Of a DNA stretch of 64,000 nt, positions 1 through 7,818 are shown piece after piece. Source of the stretch: Nitrosarchaeum sp. (GTDB taxonomy: Archaea; Thermoproteota; Nitrososphaeria; Nitrososphaerales; Nitrosopumilaceae). Position 1 is the stretch's first letter. Every line of letters begins with the position of its first letter. Made by a program: the position numbers and the translations under genes. The DNA lies in the NCBI GenBank assembly GCA_025699025.1, contig JAILWJ010000003.1, positions 154,192 to 218,191 of the forward strand, given 5' to 3'. The notes beneath the pieces are model-generated. The model did not search any database. It worked only from the letters and a program-made list of their open reading frames with translations, and was not told the DNA's origin.

Positions 1-354
1 ATAATCTAAAGTTTTGGCCATCGACAGAGAAACCATATTTTCTATGTCTATTAGCATAAATGCAAGATCAAGTTTGTTTTTTGTTGCTAGGGATTCTACA
101 TAAGAGACTAACTCTGAGGCAAGCCCCCTTCTTCTGGCGGAATCTTTGATTCTTATTCCTTCTAGCCATACTTGATTGTTTGAGAAAAATGCATGACACA
201 TACCCACAGGTTTTTCAACATCAACTACGAATAGATTTCCTTCATCAAGCCAATAATTCCAAACATCTTTGATATAATCACCCCATGAAAAAGTATTCTT
301 ACAAAATTCCAAAATCACATTTTTATCACCAGGTTTTGCCTCTCTAATTATCAT
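1..354 (-). CDS. GNAT family N-acetyltransferase (3' part cut by window edge)
   Basis: Reverse-strand reading frame opening at ATG 354 (MIIREAKPGDKN) and running off the window at base 1, so the C-terminus is missing. The N-terminal beta strand/IIREA start, the acceptor-site segment with GMCHAFF, and the acetyl-CoA loop RRRGLASELV (the R/Q-x-x-G-x-A motif A) are typical of GCN5-related acetyltransferases. The substrate cannot be told. It is divergent from the Rieske gene with 46 bp between them. Confidence 0.85.
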   Translation of the reverse strand, partial: MIIREAKPGDKNVILEFCKNTFSWGDYIKDVWNYWLDEGNLFVVDVEKPVGMCHAFFSNNQVWLEGIRIKDSARRRGLASELVSYVESLATKNKLDLAFMLIDIENMVSLSMAKTLDY

Positions 355-400
355 TCTTCAATATACGAAAAAATATTAAGAATAAAAAGGCTAGAAAATC

Positions 401-709
401 ATGGTTAAGATTATTGCAGGAAAAATTTCCGACATAACACCTGGAAAAATGGTCAAAGTTTCAATAGATGGGAGAGATATTTTGGTTGCAAATATTGACG
501 GAGTTTACTGTGCGGCAGATGATTCATGTACGCATTCTGGCGCAAGTTTGTCAGAAGGCAAACTGGAAAACGGGATTGTAACTTGCGGATGGCACGCGGC
601 ACAATTTGATTGTAAAACTGGAAAATTAGTTAAATTTCCTGCAAAAATAAGAGATTTGACATCATACAAGACAAGTGTAGAATCTGATGATGTCTTCATA
701 GAGGTGTAA
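401..709 (+). CDS. Rieske [2Fe-2S] ferredoxin-like protein
   Basis: A 102-aa soluble protein holding both Rieske cluster-binding boxes: C43-T-H45 and C62-G-W-H65, followed by the usual FD turn. It matches the small ferredoxin subunits of non-haem oxygenases and nitrite reductase small subunits in length; there is no membrane anchor, so it is cytoplasmic rather than a bc1-type Rieske subunit. It probably carries single electrons to an unidentified partner. No oxygenase gene lies next to it. An ORF on the opposite strand inside it is a shadow. Confidence 0.93.
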   Translation: MVKIIAGKISDITPGKMVKVSIDGRDILVANIDGVYCAADDSCTHSGASLSEGKLENGIVTCGWHAAQFDCKTGKLVKFPAKIRDLTSYKTSVESDDVFIEV

Positions 710-743
710 CTTTATACTTCGAATCATATATGGAGATATAGAA

Positions 744-1013
744 ATGGTTGATGACAAGCAAAACAAGGAATCGATGAAAGAAGCAATAGATACGTTAAAT
801 CAAATTGCATCTAACAATTCAACCCCCAAAACAATCAAAAAATCAATTGCTGATTTGATTGTGGATTTGAGCAATGAAGAATATTCGTTATCTGTAAGAG
901 CAGCAAACACAATTAGTTTGCTAGATGATGTTACGCAAGATCCCAACATGCCATCATATGTAAGAACTCAGTTGTGGCAGGCAGTATCCAAATTGGAAAG
1001 CATAAGAGAATAA
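744..1013 (+). CDS. UPF0147 family protein
   Basis: An 89-aa helical protein with the conserved UPF0147 pattern: a TPKTIKK-Ax-DLI stretch, then an SLSVRAANTISLLDDV-QDPNMP segment and a C-terminal R-T-QLWQAVSKLE helix. The family is archaeal and without known function. It starts 34 bp after the Rieske gene and is followed 25 bp later by a methyltransferase, so the three may be co-transcribed. Confidence 0.9.
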   Translation: MVDDKQNKESMKEAIDTLNQIASNNSTPKTIKKSIADLIVDLSNEEYSLSVRAANTISLLDDVTQDPNMPSYVRTQLWQAVSKLESIRE

Positions 1014-1038
1014 ATCATCTGATGCTTTAATCAACATA

Positions 1039-1794
1039 TTGAAAATAGAAGAATATTTCAAATCACTCCCTGAAAACATCCTAAGCGGAGAAGATGTTCA
1101 GCTTTCTGACAAATCATTTAGAGATATCTTCAGCTTTGTGGATTTGAGAGAAGATGATATCTTCTATCATCTTGGATGCGGAAATGGCAGGGGAATAGAA
1201 ATTGCATCAGAGGAATACAGAGTAAAAAAGGCAGTAGGGATCGACGTCAACAAGGAAAAGATCATACAAGCAAGAAACAATCAGAGCAAAAACCCGTCGG
1301 TTGAATTGATCTGTGAGGACATTCAAGATTCAGAAATTTCGGATGCCACGGTAATTCTCTTTTGGTTTACTAATGAAGAGATCATCAACATCATGATGAA
1401 AAAATTTGAGTTGTTGAATCCAGGTACAAGAGTCATTACAATCTGGGGGCCGTTACCGGAGTGTCTTCCTGAAAAAGTAAGATTTCCATACATTATCAAC
1501 AAAGTACCATTCAAGAAGGCAGATAGTTTACAAGAACAGACGTTAGCAGTTTTTGGTGTGAAATGCGTGGATTTTGTGACAGCATGGGAATTTGCTGAAA
1601 GATACACCAAAGCGATAGGAACAAATGTAAAAAATGACAGATTCCTTACAATAATTCAGACGCTCATAATTTGGATCAATGCAAAAAAGCTCGGAGTCTC
1701 TTGCGGAGACGAGGTTCCAGAATCCATAAAAACTTACATCAACATAATGAAAACACATTTTGATATTGACTTTGAACATCTTTTAAAAGAATAA
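1039..1794 (+). CDS. class I SAM-dependent methyltransferase
   Basis: 251 aa from a TTG start at 1039. A Rossmann SAM-binding motif I lies at residues 45-52 (LGCGNGRG), followed by the acidic strand end GIDV (67-70) and an ICED motif II/III region. The middle (VILFWFTNEEI) corresponds to post-motif II. The N-terminal 35 residues are helical and may help choose the substrate, which is unknown. The fold is similar to DOT1-like archaeal enzymes, but that link is inferred. Confidence 0.85.
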   Translation: MKIEEYFKSLPENILSGEDVQLSDKSFRDIFSFVDLREDDIFYHLGCGNGRGIEIASEEYRVKKAVGIDVNKEKIIQARNNQSKNPSVELICEDIQDSEISDATVILFWFTNEEIINIMMKKFELLNPGTRVITIWGPLPECLPEKVRFPYIINKVPFKKADSLQEQTLAVFGVKCVDFVTAWEFAERYTKAIGTNVKNDRFLTIIQTLIIWINAKKLGVSCGDEVPESIKTYINIMKTHFDIDFEHLLKE

Positions 1795-1836
1795 TTTTTG
1801 TGCAATCCTTTTATTTTGTGAACACATAGTGCATCT

Positions 1837-2184
1837 ATGGAAGGCAGAATCCACATCAATGTATCTGCCATAGATTACGATCAGACAAGTAAAGCATTAT
1901 CAAGACAGCTATATCTGTTAGAAGAGATGGTTCATGGACAAGATGATTTTGCTATGACAGATTCAGAATTTGCATTTGGATGGCATTTTTTTGTTGTAAG
2001 CGTAAATCGCTCATTGGTTGAGAAATTAGTAGATCAGATGGGCTCAGAATTTGATAGACTAAAGGGAAAAGGAATGGAGAAAAAATTTCTAACATGGCTA
2101 ACAAACAATGTTGAAGGAAAAACCTCAAGGTTCAAGCTTGCCATAAAAGAAGAGATGGAATCTAGCAAATACGGAATTTTCTAA
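1837..2184 (+). CDS. conserved hypothetical protein, 115 aa
   Basis: I do not recognise the family. The protein is soluble, starts at ATG 1837 and has an alternating beta/alpha look: RIHINVSAIDYD strand, long helix, a GWHFFVVSV strand, then an amphipathic helix and a Lys-rich C-terminus. It follows the methyltransferase by 42 bp on the same strand. Confidence 0.7.
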   Translation: MEGRIHINVSAIDYDQTSKALSRQLYLLEEMVHGQDDFAMTDSEFAFGWHFFVVSVNRSLVEKLVDQMGSEFDRLKGKGMEKKFLTWLTNNVEGKTSRFKLAIKEEMESSKYGIF

Positions 2185-2298
2185 TAAAGTAAGATCATTT
2201 TAGCCATAAATTTACTCGTTATCACAAATAGTAAGAAAAGAATTGACATTAGTAAATTGAGAATCTTGTAGTTTGAATACGAGGTGTCTAGATCTCAT

Positions 2299-3099
2299 CT
2301 ATTCTTTTAATTTACTCTCTTTGAATACATCAGAACCATACCAACAGTATCTAAAGTAGTCCAGACACCATTCATGAAACATTGGATCATCGCCATATAA
2401 CATCTCAGTGATGTCTGCCTCATCCTCTATGGTAGGAAACATCAGACATGCTTCTTTTTCATTTAATACCAAAACGGTCTGAACGTTTTTGCCCATTTTT
2501 CTTTCAACAAGACCATTTTCGAGAAGTTTGTCAAATCCCAGTTTTTTAAGTAATGCCTTTCTTCCCTTTGGCACCACAATGTGTTCATCAAAAATATACT
2601 GAAACTTGATTCCTTTTTTGACGCGGTTGATTAGTGGTTCAATCAAATCTAATGGAACCTCGGATAATATTTCATAGATGTATTCATCTGCATTTTTGTA
2701 GATGGATTTCCATTGTTCCAGAGTTTTAGAAACACCTTTGATGTATTTTCCAGATGCAAGCTGTCCTGCCCTCATGATAAACTTGGTGGGAAGATCCCCA
2801 AATGTGTGATCTTCAAAATACTTTCTATTTTGAGACAAGAACACTATAGATGGAACTTGGGTACACATGGTTCTTCCAAATGTGGTCAACCCATACTTTC
2901 CATCTTTGCCTTTTTCAATCAAACCAGTCTCTTCCAAACGAGTAAAATTTCGGTGGACTTCTTGTTTTGTCACATCTATATCTTTTGCAAGAAATGTTGC
3001 AGTGGTTCGTTCCTGTAGCAATTTAAATAAAATTTCCAGTCTTTGAGAGCTTGCAAGTTCTAAAAAATTTTCAGATGCTTTATCATACAAGTCACTCAT
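2299..3099 (-). CDS. winged-helix regulator with FilR1-like sensor domain
   Basis: N-terminal winged helix (about residues 10-85: LASSQRLEILFKLLQE, then a recognition helix KQEVHRNFTRLEETGLIEK and wing) joined to a C-terminal domain ending with FHEWCLDYFRYCW. That tail and the preceding P-x-GRK...VERK...LVLNEKEACLMFP pattern match the FilR1 middle domain (formerly DUF1724) of archaeal regulators. I use ATG 3099 (MSDLYDKAS) as start; an upstream in-frame start at 3132 adds 11 unrelated residues. The target genes and ligand are unknown. Confidence 0.85.
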   Translation of the reverse strand: MSDLYDKASENFLELASSQRLEILFKLLQERTTATFLAKDIDVTKQEVHRNFTRLEETGLIEKGKDGKYGLTTFGRTMCTQVPSIVFLSQNRKYFEDHTFGDLPTKFIMRAGQLASGKYIKGVSKTLEQWKSIYKNADEYIYEILSEVPLDLIEPLINRVKKGIKFQYIFDEHIVVPKGRKALLKKLGFDKLLENGLVERKMGKNVQTVLVLNEKEACLMFPTIEDEADITEMLYGDDPMFHEWCLDYFRYCWYGSDVFKESKLKE

Positions 3100-3175
3100 A
3101 GTTTTCCCTAGTTTTTTCAGTATAAAAAACAAGATAGAATGGTGGATTTTAAATCCAGTAAATCAAACAGGCATC

Positions 3176-3301
3176 ATGTCATTTCCATTACTGTACACAA
3201 AATCATGCAAAAAATGTCATTTTAGGATCTATAAATGGGATACCGCATTTGGAGTATTTTGCACTTTTACGGGACAGAGAGGAATTCACCAAATATCATA
3301 A
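3176..3301 (+). CDS. possible small CxxC protein, 41 aa
   Basis: Open frame from ATG 3176 to TAA 3301 coding MSFPLLYTKSCKKCHF..., with one C-x2-C-H group and a further Cys. It resembles the many tiny Cys-containing genes of this window but has no second clear metal ligand pair, so it may be chance. It lies between the FilR1-like regulator and a DUF1059 gene. Confidence 0.3.
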   Translation: MSFPLLYTKSCKKCHFRIYKWDTAFGVFCTFTGQRGIHQIS

Positions 3302-3317
3302 AAATGGAAACAAGGCT

Positions 3318-3482
3318 TTACTGAGTTTTTCTCAAGATGAACTGCATTAGAACTTCTTTAGGATAGTCAATGCCATGCTCTTCTTCAGTATGTTTTCCAA
3401 ACTCTTCAATTATTTGCTCAATATTGCCCTCAGCTATGAAATCACATTCAAAACCATAGTCATTGCATCGTAATTTTACCAA
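3318..3482 (-). CDS. DUF1059 family small protein
   Basis: A 54-aa frame on the reverse strand starting at TTG 3482 (an in-frame TAA at 3495-3497 excludes a longer start). It holds the DUF1059 hallmarks: LRCNDYGFECDF (two Cys), then E-G-x(2)-E, and H-x(4)-HG in KHTEEEHGI. Members are about 55 aa, of unknown function, and may bind metal. The length fits. Confidence 0.8.
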   Translation of the reverse strand: MVKLRCNDYGFECDFIAEGNIEQIIEEFGKHTEEEHGIDYPKEVLMQFILRKTQ

Positions 3483-3520
3483 TTCAAGCTTTTTTTAAAT
3501 TTGATTCTAATATACTTCAG

Positions 3521-3533
3521 TTAACAATGTTAA
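3521..3533. promoter_or_regulatory. palindrome TTAACAATGTTAA, copy 1
   Basis: Thirteen-base palindrome (one central base) overlapping the ATG at 3527 of the broken ORF. First of four copies in 1.25 kb; likely operator of a local regulator. Confidence 0.5.
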
Positions 3534-3685
3534 CTAGTATTCAATTGTCAATAGATAATGCAGAAGCAAAAATAGGAAATATGGCATCTAAGGAAGTAAA
3601 TGAAACCTAGGATGAATTGAACGCAATATTTCCTGTTGGAGTAGGTGCTTCTGCATTAATGGCTTTTACATTTATCGGTATTTAG
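3527..3685 (+). pseudogene. small gene interrupted by in-frame TAG
   Basis: From ATG 3527 the frame codes MLTSIQLSIDNAEAKIGNM... for 27 codons, then meets TAG at 3608-3610, and continues without another stop for 24 codons (DELNAIFPVGVGASALMAF...) to TAG 3683-3685. The second half looks like a short membrane helix. A 52-aa protein with a soluble head and membrane tail would result without the stop. I infer a nonsense mutation; a short 27-aa product is also possible. Confidence 0.35.
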
Positions 3686-3692
3686 GAGAAAC

Positions 3693-3705
3693 TTAACAAT
3701 GTTAA
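3693..3705. promoter_or_regulatory. palindrome TTAACAATGTTAA, copy 2
   Basis: Exact second copy, 35 bp upstream of the small acidic ORF that starts at 3741. The spacing suits an operator near a TATA box. Confidence 0.5.
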
Positions 3706-3740
3706 TTTAATTTTATTAAAAATCTTGTCGTAATATTCTT

Positions 3741-3842
3741 ATGAAGAAGGGGGAGAAACTAGAGGAATCAGACATTGTAGATGGAGAAGAGGAGTCGTTG
3801 AGATTAGAGAAATTTCAGATAGGCAGGAAAAAATTTGCATAA
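3741..3842 (+). CDS. possible small acidic/basic protein, 33 aa
   Basis: ATG 3741 to TAA 3842, coding MKKGEKLEESDIVDGEEE followed by a basic tail ending GRKKFA. No known domain. It is listed because a palindrome copy sits at a promoter-like distance upstream. Confidence 0.35.
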   Translation: MKKGEKLEESDIVDGEEESLRLEKFQIGRKKFA

Positions 3843-3881
3843 GTATGATTTTGCAATGGAGTTATGAGACCGTAAACCAAA

Positions 3882-3894
3882 GTAACAATGTTAA
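3882..3894. promoter_or_regulatory. palindrome GTAACAATGTTAA, copy 3
   Basis: Twelve of thirteen bases match the TTAACAATGTTAA palindrome. It is 127 bp upstream of the membrane protein gene at 4022 and 90 bp upstream of an 11-codon ORF (3985) that precedes that gene. Confidence 0.4.
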
Positions 3895-4021
3895 GCATGT
3901 GCTAAATACTGAATGATGGAATAACAAAAGCTAGAAATGATCAGAAATTTTAATACCTCATCAGACACAAGCATTTTAGAAAGTATGAAATCTCATTTTA
4001 AGATAGAGGAGGCACCATAAT

Positions 4022-4390
4022 TTGTCAGATGTTGGAAAAGACATACTAAGTTCGATGGATCTTTTTATTGAAAAAATTCAGCATTTAAAAGGTGTCATGT
4101 TGGGCGTTTCACTGTCTGCTCTTATTTTGGCACCATTAGCCATTGGAATCTCAACATATCTCATTACACATCCAAATTTTTTCCGTCTGGTTGAAAACGA
4201 AAGTGAATTTGCAACATTGCTGATAATTCTATTAACAGTTGTTTTGGTAACTTCTGGAGTGTGGCTGGTAACAGGTCTGCAACAATTTAGGTCCCTCAAC
4301 TCATGGAATAGAAGATATTACAGCTATCTAAAGAGAAAAGAAGACTTGGATAAGAATATCTCATCAAAATTTCATCTAGATGAAGAATAG
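4022..4390 (+). CDS. small membrane protein, 122 aa, two TM segments
   Basis: Starts with TTG 4022 about 12 bases after GGAGG. Two hydrophobic segments at roughly residues 24-47 (MLGVSLSALILAPLAIGIST) and 66-86 (LLIILLTVVLVTSGVWLV) flank a short loop; the N- and C-termini are charged, with a Lys/Arg-rich tail. No family recognised. The 3' end overlaps the convergent winged-helix gene by 15 bp. Confidence 0.65.
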   Translation: MSDVGKDILSSMDLFIEKIQHLKGVMLGVSLSALILAPLAIGISTYLITHPNFFRLVENESEFATLLIILLTVVLVTSGVWLVTGLQQFRSLNSWNRRYYSYLKRKEDLDKNISSKFHLDEE

Positions 4391-4711
4391 GCATCCAAGA
4401 TTGGTCACAGATGGAGATTTACCACCTCTTGGAAACAATTTTTCATAAGGTTCAAGAATTTCGCGACAAAAATCCATTCCCTTGTTTGTTACTTTAAAAA
4501 TAGCAATTGTTCTTTTTCCGTCCATGTTTTCAAGTCGCTCTATCATTTGATTTTGTTCTAGATTATCCAAGATGGATTTATGTTTGGAAATGTTTAATCC
4601 ACAAAAGCTAAACAAGGCAGTTTGGTTAAGCTCTCCATATTCTGAAAGAGTGAGAATTATATCTTTTACAATATAGATTCTGTCTCTGTATTTTTTAGGG
4701 TCTGCCAACAA
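4376..4711 (-). CDS. winged-helix DNA-binding protein
   Basis: 111 aa from TTG 4711 (a stop lies directly upstream in frame). Helix-turn-helix with wing: YIVKDIILTLSEYGELNQTAL, then a recognition helix SKHKSILDNLEQNQMIERLE and the YxVTxKG-like strand FKVTNKGMDFCREI. It is similar to the small regulator at 46891. The palindrome at 4760-4772 lies between this gene and the divergent C2H2 operon, suggesting it controls itself and that operon. Confidence 0.75.
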   Translation of the reverse strand: MLADPKKYRDRIYIVKDIILTLSEYGELNQTALFSFCGLNISKHKSILDNLEQNQMIERLENMDGKRTIAIFKVTNKGMDFCREILEPYEKLFPRGGKSPSVTNLGCLFFI

Positions 4712-4759
4712 TCATCATTAAAATTATTAGACTTTAACTATTCTCAATGTTTTTAATAA

Positions 4760-4772
4760 TTAACAATGTTAA
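4760..4772. promoter_or_regulatory. palindrome TTAACAATGTTAA, copy 4, in divergent promoter
   Basis: Exact copy placed 48 bp upstream of the winged-helix start (4711, minus) and 35 bp upstream of the C2H2 start (4808, plus). This is the best placed of the four copies for an operator. Confidence 0.55.
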
Positions 4773-4807
4773 GCAACTGCTTATAATCTCAAATTCCCTA
4801 GTTAATT

Positions 4808-4981
4808 ATGAAATCAGGGCTATCAATTAAGAAGAATCTGCTAAAAAATATTTTCAAGAAAGAGGAAGAATTCTCCAATAAATGCAGAATTTGTGATATG
4901 GAGTTTACAGATTCTGAAAGGACAAAAAAGCACATGCTAAAAGCCCATTCAAAACCAAAGCGTGAAAGACAAACGCGTTGA
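4808..4981 (+). CDS. small C2H2 zinc-finger protein, 57 aa
   Basis: ATG 4808 to TGA 4981. A basic N-terminus (MKSGLSIKKNLLKNIFKK) leads to one classical finger, CRICDMEFTDSERTKKHMLK-AH: C-x2-C-x(12)-H-x(4)-H. A basic tail follows. One finger plus basic flanks suggests nucleic-acid or protein binding; this is inferred. It is one base upstream of the Lrp-type gene, so they form an operon. Confidence 0.8.
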   Translation: MKSGLSIKKNLLKNIFKKEEEFSNKCRICDMEFTDSERTKKHMLKAHSKPKRERQTR

Positions 4982-4982
4982 G

Positions 4983-5525
4983 ATGGCCAGAGCATACGTA
5001 ATGATGTGTTGTGATGTAGGCTCTGAAAGAGAAGTAATTTCAGCATTAAAAAATGTAGAAGGTGTAAAAGAAGTCCATGGAACGCTAGGGCTTTACGATG
5101 TTATTGCCCAGATAGAAGTTGACGCTGAAGAAAAAATCCAGAAAATTGTCACAGGAGTTATTCGGAAAATACCCAAGATTCACACTACGGTGACTTTGAC
5201 TCGTTCAGAGTCAGGAGAGCTGTTTGAAGCGTCTGAGAAACTAATCGGAGCTATGCTAGGACAAAACCTCGTACAAGCATATGTCGTTATGTACTGCGAT
5301 AGAGGTGAGGAGTACTCGACATTAAAGAATCTCAGTCACATTCCAGAAGTCAAGGAAGCAGATGTCGTATTTGGGTATTATGATGTAATTTGCAAAATTG
5401 AGGCATCCGATGAGAAGACGCTAGAGAGGATAATTACCAAAGCGATACGAACATTGCCACACATTAAAACCAGCATGACGTTAAATATAATCAAAGAACA
5501 AGAATCTGAATTATTAAAAAATTAA
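4983..5525 (+). CDS. tandem Lrp/AsnC ligand-binding domain protein
   Basis: Two copies of the RAM/Lrp C-terminal domain (about residues 3-75 and 93-170), each with AYV-M-CD-G, a V-x-E(V/A) strand and YDVI-x-KIE / TLT end. No helix-turn-helix is present, so it cannot bind DNA by itself as Lrp does; the domain usually binds amino acids and forms dimers or octamers. I take ATG 4983 over GTG 4962, since it starts just after the C2H2 stop. Confidence 0.85.
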   Translation: MARAYVMMCCDVGSEREVISALKNVEGVKEVHGTLGLYDVIAQIEVDAEEKIQKIVTGVIRKIPKIHTTVTLTRSESGELFEASEKLIGAMLGQNLVQAYVVMYCDRGEEYSTLKNLSHIPEVKEADVVFGYYDVICKIEASDEKTLERIITKAIRTLPHIKTSMTLNIIKEQESELLKN

Positions 5526-5599
5526 GATGTTGTAAAACCAGAATACATGCTGTATCTAACCACCACATAATAGTAAAATTCCAATAAAAGTTGTCGCGA

Positions 5600-5764
5600 T
5601 CACGAGTCTTGACTTATTTTCTTTGTATGACTAGAGTCATTTTCCACGGCTTCTCTGACCTTATTCTCAATCTCTACGATGTGTGCATCCCTACAACTAT
5701 CGTGGCAAAACTTTTCATTAGTTCCATCAAATGACTTTCCACAGTGATGGCATACCAGTTTCAA
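5600..5764 (-). CDS. small zinc-ribbon protein, 54 aa
   Basis: From TTG 5764: MKLVCHHCGKSF..., with C-x2-C near the start and FCHDSCRDAH some 15 residues on, a four-ligand zinc knuckle pair. The rest is a charged helix. A stop lies 15 bases upstream of the TTG in frame. Function unknown. Confidence 0.65.
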   Translation of the reverse strand: MKLVCHHCGKSFDGTNEKFCHDSCRDAHIVEIENKVREAVENDSSHTKKISQDS

Positions 5765-5892
5765 TTTTTCCCTGTTTTACCATACAGACAAAATACTAAA
5801 AGAAATTGGTACAAGTTTCAAAAACTCTCATCATCATACTGATTTACAATTATTCTTGACAGATGTAAATTCCCACAAGTGGGAGAGTAAAA

Positions 5893-6774
5893 TTAAAACA
5901 GTTCCTCCAACAGATTTCCTTTTTCATCTATGTGCCTTATGTACAGAATTGAATCAGAATATCCTATCCATATTTGTGTAGAATCATTCAAGTTATACAC
6001 ATAGATGTGAATTCCACTGCCAATGTCTGCATCAGGTTGGCTAAACATATCAAAAATTTTATCAATATCTGGTGAGGTTAAAAGAACATTTCTAAAATCA
6101 CTTAATGTTGGATGTGGCTCTTTTTCAGGAAGAGTGTTTTCTGCATTTTCATGATTTGTCCATCCTCTTTCAATAAGATTGGTTTTAGTTTTTTGGGTAA
6201 CACACGCAGGAGAACCATCATATTTTGCGACAAGAATCAGATGTGCCTTGCACATTACATTTTCTGGATATATTCCAGACATCATCTGTTTTAAGGGCGG
6301 AATAACATCAGATGAATTTTTCGATATTTTTAAAACTGCAGCATAATCAGACGGGTTTATTGTAAGAGTATTGTTCGGATAGGGTTTTACATCAATTAAT
6401 TGTATTTGGTACTTGTCAAACACGGAAACTGACTCATTGTTAATTAGAACAATTTCTATTGAACTATCTTGGTACATTGCCGTGACCGTATCGTTATTGT
6501 TGAGAATAATTTTGTCAGTGCTGTCTTGGAATATTTCAAAGGCTAGACGAATTTGTCCTTCCCACACACATGTCACATCAGAAGGGCATCTAGAATCCTC
6601 CAATACTTCTAAAAACATCACTGTAAGATGTTCAGATGCAAACTCTGCAGGTTGTTGTGGTTGTATCTCAAATACAATTCCGGATTCGGAAATGTCTTGC
6701 AAAGATTGAGCGTTAACAGGTAAGAATCCAATGCCTACAAAAATCAGAAAAAACACAGAATATTTTATCATCAT
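5893..6774 (-). CDS. secreted two-domain protein
   Basis: 293 aa with a signal peptide (MMIKYSVFFLIFVGIGFLPV, cleavage near NAQ). The first domain (about 25-150) is beta-rich with RCPSDVTCVWEGQ, a Cys pair and Trp motif common in secreted proteins of unknown function. The C-terminal part has the C-x(8)-K...ACV...LIERGW module seen also in the 444-aa protein at 49111. ATG 6774 overlaps the TGA of the upstream zinc gene by four bases, so the two are translationally linked. Confidence 0.75.
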   Translation of the reverse strand: MMIKYSVFFLIFVGIGFLPVNAQSLQDISESGIVFEIQPQQPAEFASEHLTVMFLEVLEDSRCPSDVTCVWEGQIRLAFEIFQDSTDKIILNNNDTVTAMYQDSSIEIVLINNESVSVFDKYQIQLIDVKPYPNNTLTINPSDYAAVLKISKNSSDVIPPLKQMMSGIYPENVMCKAHLILVAKYDGSPACVTQKTKTNLIERGWTNHENAENTLPEKEPHPTLSDFRNVLLTSPDIDKIFDMFSQPDADIGSGIHIYVYNLNDSTQIWIGYSDSILYIRHIDEKGNLLEELF

Positions 6775-6977
6775 ATCCTCAGCAGAAGATCCTGATCCTT
6801 TCTATTTCTAGTGGAGTGTCTTACTCTTGCATTACAACATGGGCAGCGAATGAACCATCTCTCAAAGTAATAGTCACAGTTTCTGCAGAAGCTTCCACCC
6901 TCATGATATATTCTGTTCTTGTTTCCTTGAATAAAGTCAGTGCAGATGTTCTTGCATTGATTCACATATTGTTTCAA
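6771..6977 (-). CDS. small Cys-rich protein, paralogue of the 47683 gene
   Basis: 68 aa: CKNICTDFIQG..., then FCRNCDYYF and RCPCC...RH. The same order of motifs (IC-DF-QG, CRNC-YY, RCPCC, RH-RN) appears in the plus-strand gene at 47683, which argues that both are real. The two C-x2-C pairs form a zinc ribbon. Function unknown. Confidence 0.75.
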   Translation of the reverse strand: MKQYVNQCKNICTDFIQGNKNRIYHEGGSFCRNCDYYFERWFIRCPCCNARVRHSTRNRKDQDLLLRI

Positions 6978-7011
6978 AGTTTACAGATTCATAAATTCTT
7001 CTAATCTTTTG

Positions 7012-7067
7012 TCAAATAGACGGTGTGAGGTAGTCGGTCTGGGGAAAACCTCCACCTGTCTATTTGA
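7012..7067. ncRNA. long hairpin, possible structured RNA or 5' UTR element
   Basis: Arms 7012-7031 and 7048-7067 pair over 19 bp: ten perfect (TCAAATAGAC/GTCTATTTGA), then 4 and 5 more, separated by two single-base bulges; the 16-base loop holds GGTCTGGGGAAA. No T-run follows on either strand, so it is not a simple terminator. It is 35 bp upstream of the minus-strand gene at 6977 and 176 bp upstream of the RHH gene. It could be a free small RNA or an upstream element. Confidence 0.4.
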
Positions 7068-7242
7068 TTATGCTAAAACAAATCCAGATAAAAGTAGAAC
7101 TGATGAATCGTTCATATCAATCATCAGAACGTCCTAAATACTAAATTACAATAACATGATCAATTGGAACTGTCACCAAGTAACAGCCGTTGTTGGTCTT
7201 AAGTTCCAATTATTATCATTTCAATATCGTAGAGTTAAAAGA

Positions 7243-7818
7243 ATGAAAAATACATTATTAATGGCAAAGATTCCAGTATACGAGTTGGACGCAGAACAGA
7301 AAAAGAAAACAGAGACAATGTCATTTAGATTAGATGGTCATATTCTAGACAAGTTAAGAAGAGAATCAGAATCTCAGGGGATAAGCTTGAATGTGTTGGC
7401 AAACAAAATTTTTACAAGATATGTAGAATGGGACATGTTTGAACCGAAGGTAGGAATGGTACCAATAGCAAAACCCATAGTAAGCGCATTATTTGAAAAA
7501 CTAACAGAGAAAGAAACGATTGAATTGGCAAACAAGATTGGTCACAGCATAGTATCAGACATTGCCACATTCATGAAGGGAACTTTGGATATCGATTCTT
7601 TTGTATCATGGTTTGTAACAAGGATGAAAATGTCAGATTTTGAGATGAATCATACGGAAAAGAATGGAAGACACATCTACATCATAAAGCATGATTTGGG
7701 ATACAATTGGTCTCTATATCACAAAACGGTCTTGGAGTTGATTTTTAATGGTATTTTAGGAAAAAAGATAGATTCTGAAATTAAAGATCGAATGATGGAG
7801 ATATCTTTTGAAAGATAA
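7243..7818 (+). CDS. ribbon-helix-helix protein with C-terminal unknown domain
   Basis: About 191 aa if started at ATG 7243 (MKNTLLMAKIP); ATG 7261 is also good because a TTAAAAG TATA-like element lies 27 bases ahead, whereas the frame-maximal start at 7156 adds an unlikely leader. The MetJ/Arc-type segment TETMSFRLDGHILDKLRRES is followed by a helix that closes the RHH fold. The remaining ~140 residues are a mixed alpha/beta domain of unknown role. The stop abuts that of the convergent oxidase gene. Confidence 0.75.
   Translation: MKNTLLMAKIPVYELDAEQKKKTETMSFRLDGHILDKLRRESESQGISLNVLANKIFTRYVEWDMFEPKVGMVPIAKPIVSALFEKLTEKETIELANKIGHSIVSDIATFMKGTLDIDSFVSWFVTRMKMSDFEMNHTEKNGRHIYIIKHDLGYNWSLYHKTVLELIFNGILGKKIDSEIKDRMMEISFER

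Noticed and set aside
3608-3610. TAG as pyrrolysine codon
   Set aside because: No pyl genes are seen and this phylum is not known to use it; a nonsense mutation is simpler.
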